Shown here: positions 1 to 4,647 of the stretch, one piece after another
Numbering within the stretch: position 1 is the stretch's first letter
How the letters are laid out: every line of letters begins with the position of its first letter
Assembly (NCBI GenBank): GCA_934131055.1
Contig: CAKOZB010000081.1
Location: 1 to 6,724, forward strand
Direction: 5' to 3'
DNA from: an uncultured Clostridia bacterium
Lineage (GTDB): Bacteria > Bacillota > Clostridia > TANB77 > CAG-508
Length of the DNA: 6,724 nucleotides
Position numbers and translations under genes: made by a program
The notes under the pieces: model-generated
The model's input: only the letters and a program-made list of their open reading frames with translations
Told to the model about the DNA's origin: nothing
The model's database searches: none

Positions 1-1605
1 ACCATCAACTTGTTCCAAGGTAATAGCGTTATACCAGTTGTACTTATAGCCCTGATAAGAGTTATTAGTCCAAGGGCCATCGACGCCAAATGCCATAGAA
101 ATAGCCAACTTACTTGCCTCATCTTTATTGAGACCTGCAGCAGTCGCCTGTTTCATATAGTCGTTTACTCTACTCCAGACTTCATTGGTATTATCCATGT
201 AGTCTTTCAGTCCCATGTCCTTATCGTTCCACTTTCCATGGCTGCCATCTGCAAAAGCTTCCTGTCCAGCCTTATCGCCAAAATAGAAGCTCAACAGTTC
301 CTTGTAGAAAAGTTCATAACTTGCCGAAGCAATTTCTTCTTCAGGCCACTTCATCTGGATAAGAACTTCGCCATTGTTGCGTTTCATTACCGTAGAATAC
401 TTTCCAAAATAATCCGGATAGTCTTCCAGGAGTTTATTGTACTGCTCTTCAGTAATAGAATACTGATCATCAGCCATCCCTCCCTGCATATCAACAACCA
501 TCTCAGGATGTTCTTTTGCAAGGTCAGTAAAGTTCTCGTAGCTACTCCCAAGCTTTCCGTTGTAATAATCCAACAGATAGTCGGTAAGAGCCGTCTCGCC
601 AGTATAACCAGCTTTTTCAAGATAGCTATACATGTTAAGAACATGATTGAGTTTTACTTTAGACGACGAACTTACTCCAAAGAGTTCCTGCATAGGAACA
701 GACTTTGCAATCGCACCAATACTTTCGGCAGAAAGCTTCTGACCATCAAAACCCCTAAAATCTGTCAGCTTTTCATTAGAAGAAGTATCTGCCGTTTCGA
801 GTCTAAAAGACCCATCCTTATACCGATAAGTATGACCATTAGATGTGGTAATCTCAATGTCAAACTTATTAGAATCGGATGGCACACAAGTGTACTCGCC
901 ATCCTTGTTACCAGTAACCTGTCTGTAATATTCATTGAGTTCATCAATAACTTCAGAAAGGTCGATAACCACATCTCCGTCGACATCTTCTCCAATGTCA
1001 TAATAGATCTTGAAGACACCATCTTCAAAGGTAATATCATACTTAGACGACACGCCTTCAGAAGTAGTCGGCTGATTAGACGGATCTGTCTCAGGTTTGC
1101 AAATCTCTTTTACAGATGTCTCACCCGAATCATCCACAAAATTTTCCACAGTCTTTTCTTCATACGGCTCTGCAGGTTTGTTTGCTTCTTCTTCATCAGA
1201 GGGTTCTTTGTTTTTTTTCGTTTCCCCTTCATCAGAGGGTTCTTCGTTTTTTTCCACTTTCTCTTCGTCAGAGGGTTCTGCGGGTTTGTCTGCTTTCTTT
1301 TCGTCAGAAGGTTCTGCGGGTTTGTCTGCTTCTTCCTCGTCAGAAGGCTCTGCAGGTTTGTCTACTTCTTTTTCACCAGAGTCCTCTACAAGATTCTGCT
1401 CTACTTCCGTATCTTCGAGCTCAGAAATCTCAATGATGTAATGTCCATCAGCGATGTTCCGTTCGAAAGGTTCAACAGCCGAAGCAGAAACACCCACTAC
1501 CTGTGCAAACAGAGTAGCAGATGCAACAGTCAGTGCTAACATTCTTATCTGACGGTCTCTCTTCCGGTTAGAAACATGTTCTGCCCTGTGAATAAGCTTT
1601 TTCAT
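1..1605 (-). CDS. Secreted Glu/Pro-rich repeat protein, function unknown (3' end outside window)
   Basis: An open frame of 535 codons reads from ATG at 1605 to the left window edge without a stop, so the C-terminus is missing. The start is set by an ideal SD (AAGGAGG, 1614-1620) about 8 bases upstream. Residues 1-42 look like a Sec signal peptide: a long basic n-region (KKLIHRAEH...RKRDRQIR), a hydrophobic core near 22-38, and a likely cleavage after SASA at about 43. Residues 60-180 are acidic and low-complexity and include six 12-residue repeats (83-154). Residues about 185-270 look like a beta-rich domain with alternating Asp/Gly/Tyr. Residues 280-535 are mixed alpha/beta, rich in Tyr and acidic residues, and match no family I can name. 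No LPXTG or other anchor is visible, but it could lie beyond the window. By inference the acidic Pro-rich part is a spacer that lifts the later domain off the cell wall. Codon use is less AT-rich than in the genes at 2745-6724, so it may belong to an older genome layer. The gene call is certain; the function is not. Confidence 0.9.
   Translation of the reverse strand, partial: MKKLIHRAEHVSNRKRDRQIRMLALTVASATLFAQVVGVSASAVEPFERNIADGHYIIEISELEDTEVEQNLVEDSGEKEVDKPAEPSDEEEADKPAEPSDEKKADKPAEPSDEEKVEKNEEPSDEGETKKNKEPSDEEEANKPAEPYEEKTVENFVDDSGETSVKEICKPETDPSNQPTTSEGVSSKYDITFEDGVFKIYYDIGEDVDGDVVIDLSEVIDELNEYYRQVTGNKDGEYTCVPSDSNKFDIEITTSNGHTYRYKDGSFRLETADTSSNEKLTDFRGFDGQKLSAESIGAIAKSVPMQELFGVSSSSKVKLNHVLNMYSYLEKAGYTGETALTDYLLDYYNGKLGSSYENFTDLAKEHPEMVVDMQGGMADDQYSITEEQYNKLLEDYPDYFGKYSTVMKRNNGEVLIQMKWPEEEIASASYELFYKELLSFYFGDKAGQEAFADGSHGKWNDKDMGLKDYMDNTNEVWSRVNDYMKQATAAGLNKDEASKLAISMAFGVDGPWTNNSYQGYKYNWYNAITLEQVDG
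1144..1359 (-). repeat. Six tandem 36-bp in-frame repeats encoding 12-residue EPSDE units
   Basis: Residues 83-154 of the secreted protein split into six consecutive 12-residue units. The first three begin KPAEPSDE, the next two keep EPSDE (KNEEPSDE, KNKEPSDE), and the last is degenerate (KPAEPYEE). At DNA level the minus-strand units share the CAGAGCCTTCTGA-type core, visible on the plus strand as repeated tcagaaggctctg or tcagagggttc blocks. The exact 36-bp period without indels keeps the frame open, as expected of a surface-protein spacer array that can change copy number by slippage or recombination. Confidence 0.9.
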
Positions 1606-1671
1606 AAGGGATACCTCCTTAACTTATAAAAATGTGAATATTCAACCAGTGCTTCATAGCACCTAATTGCT

Positions 1672-1700
1672 AATATACCATTTTCTGGTAATCAATTCAA
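1672..1700 (-). promoter_or_regulatory. Sigma-A promoter of the secreted repeat protein
   Basis: On the minus strand, TTGAAT (1695-1700) and TATATT (1672-1677) are separated by exactly 17 bases, and TGG precedes the -10 box (extended -10). The predicted leader is about 60 nt and ends at the SD at 1614-1620. A dyad, TACCA-N5-TGGTA (1676-1690), fills the spacer and touches the -10 box, so it could be an operator. A 5-bp hairpin (GTGCT-ATGA-AGCAC, 1649-1662) lies in the leader. Confidence 0.7.
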
Positions 1701-1767
1701 TATGTATTTGTAATTATTTTACATTTTTCATCTTCTTTTTTCGACATTGTTCTACATTTTTTCATTT

Positions 1768-2019
1768 TTATATATCATAAATATTCGCCTTTAATATAAT
1801 TTTTTGAATTTTAGTTTTATCATCTAAAGATATATTCCAAGTACTTCCAGCAATACTTCTTTTTATTTTATGTTCTTTTGCCGGTTCTCCTAATAGTTTA
1901 TTTAATTTTTTCTGTAAATCTACTTTATTAGTACATATAGAAAGAATATTTTCGCTATATAGTACATTTATTGTTGTTTCTGTTTCTGATTTATTTGGTT
2001 CTTTATATATCTTTTTCAT
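1768..2019 (-). CDS. Small basic protein of unknown function, 83 aa
   Basis: A complete 83-codon frame starts at ATG 2019 with SD AAGGA (2026-2030) about 6 bases upstream and ends at TAA 1768-1770. The protein starts MKKIYKEPNKS, continues with a TTINVLYSENILSI strand-like segment, then a short amphipathic helix (VDLQKKLNKLLGEP), a basic stretch (KEHKIKRS) and a C-terminal half that looks like beta strands (STWNISLDDKTKIQKIILKANIYDI). There is no signal peptide or membrane segment. I recognise the general style from small conserved hypothetical proteins of clostridia but cannot assign a function. It lies 102 bases downstream of the 56-residue membrane protein gene on the same strand, with a strong hairpin between them, and may be co-transcribed with it. 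No separate consensus promoter was found in the gap. Confidence 0.8.
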   Translation of the reverse strand: MKKIYKEPNKSETETTINVLYSENILSICTNKVDLQKKLNKLLGEPAKEHKIKRSIAGSTWNISLDDKTKIQKIILKANIYDI

Positions 2020-2041
2020 AGTACTTCCTTTATTTAATAGT

Positions 2042-2073
2042 GTTGCTAGACCAAAAGATTCTCGTCTAGCAAC
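2042..2073 (-). promoter_or_regulatory. Perfect 10-bp stem-loop between two small genes
   Basis: GTTGCTAGAC (2042-2051) and GTCTAGCAAC (2064-2073) are exact inverted repeats around a 12-base loop. The hairpin lies 48 bases after the stop of the 56-aa gene and 11 bases before the SD of the 83-aa gene. Neither strand has a T-run after the stem, so it is not a canonical intrinsic terminator. An RNA-processing or mRNA-stability hairpin, a weak terminator, or an operator are all possible. Confidence 0.6.
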
Positions 2074-2121
2074 CTTAGAAAATTAGCTTTTCCCAAAAAA
2101 TTCATGATTTAATTGAACTAA

Positions 2122-2292
2122 TTAGTCATCATCATGCCATCTCAAGGACCAAGCACTGTTTTCAAATCTGTTTATAAAATCTTTTGACTCAAACTTATAG
2201 TCTCCTTTATACCTCTTTGCTTCAATGCTTCCCCATAAGAATCCACTAAGAATAAGAATTGCTACAATGCCTAAAGCTAATAATAAACTCAT
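2122..2292 (-). CDS. Small single-pass membrane protein, 56 aa
   Basis: ATG at 2292 opens a 56-codon frame ending at TAA 2122-2124. An SD (AAAGGAG) lies about 7 bases upstream, and a good extended -10 promoter lies further up, so this is probably a real gene despite its size. Residues 2-20 (SLLLALGIVAILILSGFLW) form one hydrophobic membrane segment with no charged residue. They are followed by a soluble tail of about 35 residues, basic near the membrane (EAKRYKG) and ending in an acidic HDDD. The segment is followed by Lys/Arg, so the tail is probably cytoplasmic. I do not recognise the family. Small proteins of this shape include regulators of membrane complexes, type I toxins and prophage proteins, but no such partner is visible. 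The acidic C-terminus is unlike the basic tail of many type I toxins. Its leader has alternative base-pairings that could control translation. Confidence 0.75.
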   Translation of the reverse strand: MSLLLALGIVAILILSGFLWGSIEAKRYKGDYKFESKDFINRFENSAWSLRWHDDD

Positions 2293-2349
2293 AGCATTTT
2301 CTCCTTTCTATGCAAAAATCACGAAATTCATAACATAGCTAAATGCTAT
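2291..2349 (-). promoter_or_regulatory. Candidate translation-control structure in the leader of the 56-aa gene
   Basis: On the minus strand, leader segment ATAGCATTT (2341-2349) is perfectly complementary to AAATGCTAT (2291-2299), which covers the SD-to-start spacer and the first two bases of the start codon. The same leader segment can instead fold locally with its neighbour (ATAGC-N5-GCTAT, 2335-2349). The two pairings exclude each other. Complementarity is seen; regulation is inferred. Confidence 0.35.
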
Positions 2350-2365
2350 ATTTTAAGCTTGTGTA

Positions 2366-2394
2366 ATTATATCACATTTTTCTAGATTTGTAAG
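2366..2394 (-). promoter_or_regulatory. Extended -10 promoter for the 56-aa membrane protein
   Basis: On the minus strand, CTTACA (2389-2394) and TATAAT (2366-2371) are 17 bases apart, and TGA directly precedes the -10 box. The predicted start near 2359 gives a leader of about 67 nt before the ATG at 2292. Confidence 0.7.
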
Positions 2395-2425
2395 CTTTTT
2401 AGCTAAAAATAGCAATTTAAAATTA

Positions 2426-2454
2426 TTTACAACTAACATTAAAAGTGATATAAT
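2426..2454 (+). promoter_or_regulatory. Consensus sigma-A promoter for the 57-aa gene
   Basis: TTTACA (2426-2431) and TATAAT (2449-2454) are separated by 17 bases, and TGA directly precedes the -10 box, making it an extended -10 promoter. This is the strongest promoter in the window. It fires away from the minus-strand promoter at 2366-2394. The predicted leader of about 50 nt has a 6-bp hairpin (TGGAGA-N5-TCTCCA, 2482-2498) whose last base is the first base of the SD. Confidence 0.85.
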
Positions 2455-2511
2455 ATATAAGTTCGCAATTTACACATCTGATGGAGAGTTATTCTCCAAG
2501 GAGGACACACA

Positions 2512-2685
2512 ATGAGTTTTTTCAAAAAGAATCAGCCCGAAACTACCACGCAGAAACCTTCTGAAGAAGAAAAGAAGTACAATGCTGCTTGCCTGAACAT
2601 GGAGATTGCTACTGGCAATTTCAAGTACATGTCTCAGGCAGATATTTGCGAATGTGTGGAGAGCTGCCGCCGGGTTTCTAAGTAA
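2512..2685 (+). CDS. Small Cys-containing protein of unknown function, 57 aa
   Basis: ATG at 2512 has a perfect SD (AAGGAGG, 2498-2504) 7 bases upstream and a consensus promoter above that. The frame ends at TAA 2683-2685, 28 bases before an intrinsic terminator, so the gene is a self-contained single-gene unit. The N-terminal 22 residues are charged and low-complexity (MSFFKKNQPETTTQKPSEEE). The rest (YNAACLNMEIATG...) carries four cysteines at 27, 46, 48 and 52, spaced C-x18-C-x-C-x3-C, and ends in basic CRRVSK. There is no signal peptide or membrane segment. The cysteine spacing might bind a metal, but it matches no zinc-ribbon I know. It is the only clear plus-strand gene here and is visibly less AT-rich than the genes to its right, more like the secreted repeat protein. 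I do not recognise it. The expression signals make it a confident gene. Confidence 0.8.
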   Translation: MSFFKKNQPETTTQKPSEEEKKYNAACLNMEIATGNFKYMSQADICECVESCRRVSK

Positions 2686-2713
2686 AAGCTCATAAAAAAG
2701 AATGTATTCTTTT

Positions 2714-2743
2714 CTCATCCTGCAAAGGGTGAGTTTTTCTTTT
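2714..2743 (+). terminator. Intrinsic terminator after the 57-aa gene
   Basis: The stem CTCATCC (2714-2720) pairs with GGGTGAG (2727-2733) through six Watson-Crick pairs and one G-U, with loop TGCAAA and then TTTTTCTTTT. Just upstream, AAAAGAAT-GT-ATTCTTTT (2698-2715) forms a second, AT-rich palindrome. Read on the minus strand, this second palindrome is also followed by Ts. The whole 59-bp gap may therefore terminate the convergent nucleotidase gene too. Confidence 0.8.
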
Positions 2744-2744
2744 A

Positions 2745-3332
2745 TTAATTATTCAATTTCATCTCTTTTATATATCTGTATATTTCTCCCCAATTATATA
2801 ATATTTTAATATACTCATTCTCACTCAAATCATATGATGGTGCATCTTTTAAATATATTGTTTTTATTTTCTTGCAAGCTATACTTTCACAGTTTTTATA
2901 AAAATCATCAATCATAATATCAATATTCTCTTTTATGCATACCTCATCTTTATTTTCTGTCGCCCAATAACATTTATCAAAGATATCCATTTCATTCTGT
3001 TTTAATATTTCTTCAGTTAATTTTATCATATCTTTATTAATGCCGCCTCTTGCCGTGATTAGTATCAACTTATGCCCATCTTGTTTCAATAATTTTAATA
3101 CTTTCTTCACTCCTGGCATAAAATTTGACTCTAATGTAATTTTCTTATGATATTTACTCAAGAAATTTTCTACCTCTTCTTGTGTCCATTGAAATCTATC
3201 TTGAAATTTTAATTCTCTATTGTCTAATTTACTATTTCTCTTTAACTTTATAATATCATATAATTCTGAATATACTCTAAACTCTTTTTCAGAATCAAAT
3301 ACAACTCCATCTAAATCTATTCCTATTTTCAT
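2745..3332 (-). CDS. HAD-superfamily 5'(3')-deoxyribonucleotidase-like hydrolase (NT5C type), 195 aa
   Basis: The protein resembles the bacterial NT5C/YqfW-like group of HAD phosphatases, cytosolic enzymes that dephosphorylate (deoxy)nucleoside monophosphates or related small phosphates. All four HAD motifs are visible. Motif I is IDLDGVVFD, with nucleophile Asp6 and acid/base Asp8. Motif II is LITAR (Thr93). A lysine for motif III lies in ATENKDE (about 128). Motif IV is MIDDF (Asp142, Asp143). Residues 15-75 between motifs I and II form a helical cap, and the length is usual for the family. The frame stays open upstream to a GTG at 3350, but ATG 3332 is the better start: AAAGGAG (3341-3347) lies 8 bases before it, and the first motif begins almost at once, as in relatives. 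It follows the acetyltransferase-hydrolase gene by 80 bases on the same strand. A TATAAT (3388-3393) lies in that gap without a clear -35, so read-through from upstream is possible. The substrate cannot be told from sequence. Confidence 0.85.
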   Translation of the reverse strand: MKIGIDLDGVVFDSEKEFRVYSELYDIIKLKRNSKLDNRELKFQDRFQWTQEEVENFLSKYHKKITLESNFMPGVKKVLKLLKQDGHKLILITARGGINKDMIKLTEEILKQNEMDIFDKCYWATENKDEVCIKENIDIMIDDFYKNCESIACKKIKTIYLKDAPSYDLSENEYIKILYNWGEIYRYIKEMKLNN

Positions 3333-3340
3333 TGATAATG

Positions 3341-3347
3341 CTCCTTT
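3341..3347 (-). promoter_or_regulatory. Ribosome binding site that fixes the nucleotidase start at 3332
   Basis: AAAGGAG lies 8 bases upstream of ATG 3332. An in-frame GTG at 3350 immediately precedes this SD and would translate it as codons 2-3, so the GTG is unlikely to be the real start. Confidence 0.8.
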
Positions 3348-3412
3348 CACAATTTGAATACTGTTTTAGGTTTATTAAATTTTTGAAATTATATTATTCC
3401 AGTCTTAAAATT

Positions 3413-4468
3413 TTATAGTAATTTATTAATTAAATCATTTAATTCAGGAATTTTGTATATTCTATGATATCCATCAAAATGATTATAATACTTTAAATAT
3501 ATTCCTTCTGAATTAGTATCATTTAAAAATCTCGTAAATTTTTCTAAATTATTGTCATTTTCGTCTGAATATAAACAGTATTTTATACAATTCATGTTTT
3601 TTGCATAATTCAACGCATCTTCTTTTAAATAAGCTTGTTTTTTCACTTTCACAATATAGTCATCTCTAGAAGATGGATACTCATAACATGCTCCTGGAGC
3701 TACCGCTATATAAGTTTTCGGAATATAGTTACATTCTTTACAAAACCTAATAAAATAAGCATTTCCTATTGAATGTGCAATGATAATAGAATTGTCATTT
3801 AATAGTTTCTTATTCATATAATCTTTTAATATCTCTTTAAATCTTTCGTATTTTGATTCTTCTCTTATAGGGAATTTGGGCATTGTCACTTTAACACCTA
3901 ATTTTTCATAGTATTCTTTTATATCTTTTCCCCACATTTCTAATGTATCACCATTAAGAGAGTGTAAAACAAATATATTAGTTTTACTGTTTTTGTTACT
4001 ACAGATATTAGAAGTTAGAGTTATATCAAATTCACCAAAACCTTGTTTTTTATAAAATTCAATAGCATTAATGTTTTTTGCACTTGCCAGAACCTTTAAA
4101 TTATTAATATTTCTATTTTTGCAATATTCTTTAAATTTATCGATTAGTTGTTTTCCAATACCTAAACCTCTATATTCATAATCAACCAACATATTATTTA
4201 TCTCGCCATACTGTACTATCTCATATGAAACTTTTTCATTAATTGTTCCAGCTAAATATCCAATTATGTTCTTATCTAATACCGCAACGATAACATATTC
4301 GTTATTAATTAAATCTTCAAAATATTTTCTACCTTCTTCTGATAACGGCCACTCAACAATTAAAGTAGAATCAAAATTTTCTTTTTCTATTTTAAATAAT
4401 TCATAATTTAAATTTTGAATAGCATTCAAATCTTCTAAAGTAGCCTGTCTTATTATAATCTTCTTCAT
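3413..4468 (-). CDS. Fusion of GNAT N-acetyltransferase and RBBP9/YdeN-like serine hydrolase, 351 aa
   Basis: Two enzyme domains are joined in one frame. Residues 1-150 are a GNAT acetyltransferase: IIIRQATLEDL start, central beta strands, and the acetyl-CoA motif A (NNMLVDYEYRGLGIGKQLID, with R-G-x-G-x-G at 100-105), then ASAKNINAIEFYKKQGF, a typical GNAT C-terminal segment. Residues about 163-351 are a small alpha/beta hydrolase of the RBBP9/YdeN group (Pfam Ser_hydrolase): NIFVLHSLNG first strand and loop, nucleophile elbow AHSIG (Ser233), an acidic residue in YSDENDN (Asp302 or Asp305), and His330 in NHFDG, followed by PEL as in relatives. The catalytic triad therefore looks intact. The linker (about 151-162) is short and polar. 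Both domains are of usual length, so neither is a remnant. Start ATG 4468 has AAGGAG 8 bases upstream. No signal peptide is present, so it should be cytosolic. By inference it acts on a small amine or a peptide, or acetylates and deacylates related substrates; the substrate is unknown. A 179-base leader with its own promoter separates it from the broken nuclease gene. Confidence 0.85.
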   Translation of the reverse strand: MKKIIIRQATLEDLNAIQNLNYELFKIEKENFDSTLIVEWPLSEEGRKYFEDLINNEYVIVAVLDKNIIGYLAGTINEKVSYEIVQYGEINNMLVDYEYRGLGIGKQLIDKFKEYCKNRNINNLKVLASAKNINAIEFYKKQGFGEFDITLTSNICSNKNSKTNIFVLHSLNGDTLEMWGKDIKEYYEKLGVKVTMPKFPIREESKYERFKEILKDYMNKKLLNDNSIIIAHSIGNAYFIRFCKECNYIPKTYIAVAPGACYEYPSSRDDYIVKVKKQAYLKEDALNYAKNMNCIKYCLYSDENDNNLEKFTRFLNDTNSEGIYLKYYNHFDGYHRIYKIPELNDLINKLL

Positions 4469-4501
4469 CGTTTCAACTCCTTAATTATTATTCAATATAT
4501 G

Positions 4502-4515
4502 TAACATCTATGTTA
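4502..4515 (-). promoter_or_regulatory. 14-bp palindrome in the leader of the acetyltransferase-hydrolase gene
   Basis: TAACAT-CT-ATGTTA is a near-complete palindrome located between the promoter and the SD of the fusion gene. It could be an operator for a dimeric repressor or an RNA hairpin. It is AT-rich and short, so significance is modest. Confidence 0.35.
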
Positions 4516-4539
4516 TTTGTATTGATGATATTATCTCTA

Positions 4540-4566
4540 CTATGAGTATTTCTCTAACGTGAACAT
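4540..4566 (-). CDS. Possible 8-residue leader peptide upstream of the fusion gene
   Basis: On the minus strand, AGGAG (4576-4580) is followed after 9 bases by ATG 4566 and the tiny frame MFTLEKYS, ending in TAG 4540-4542. A second ATG at 4573 opens a different 21-codon frame (MDNVHVREILIV...) but sits only 2 bases from the SD. The position, between a promoter and a resistance-like acetyltransferase gene, resembles leader peptides of attenuated genes, but this is inference. It could also be the degraded start of a lost gene. Confidence 0.25.
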   Translation of the reverse strand: MFTLEKYS

Positions 4567-4590
4567 TGTCCATATCTCCTCACATACAAA

Positions 4591-4619
4591 ATTATATAAT
4601 ACTTATCAATCATAATCAA
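4591..4619 (-). promoter_or_regulatory. Promoter of the acetyltransferase-hydrolase gene
   Basis: TTGATT (4614-4619) and TATAAT (4591-4596) are 17 bases apart on the minus strand. The start of the fusion gene lies about 115 bases downstream of the predicted transcription start, leaving room for the leader frame and the palindrome. Confidence 0.65.
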
Positions 4620-4647
4620 ATATATACTTTTAAATTTTTATATTCTT

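Noticed and set aside
10..1539. A long plus-strand open frame of 509 codons, with shorter ones at 1097-1441 and 1116-1436
   Set aside because: They are antisense shadows of the secreted repeat protein: no SD, runs of Phe and Ser or Arg from reading EPSDE repeats backwards, and no protein-like organisation. The minus frame has a signal peptide, RBS and promoter.
2355..2397. Two AAGCTT palindromes 37 bases apart between the divergent promoters, as an operator pair
   Set aside because: Six-base palindromes with unlike flanks are too common in AT-rich DNA to support a site.
2470..2718. Minus-strand frame of 82 codons opposite the 57-aa gene
   Set aside because: It covers the promoter leader and terminator of the plus-strand gene and has no RBS; the plus-strand gene has all expression signals.
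3333..3350. GTG 3350 as the nucleotidase start
   Set aside because: It would make the ribosome binding site part of the coding region and adds six residues before the first HAD motif; ATG 3332 has the SD at correct spacing.
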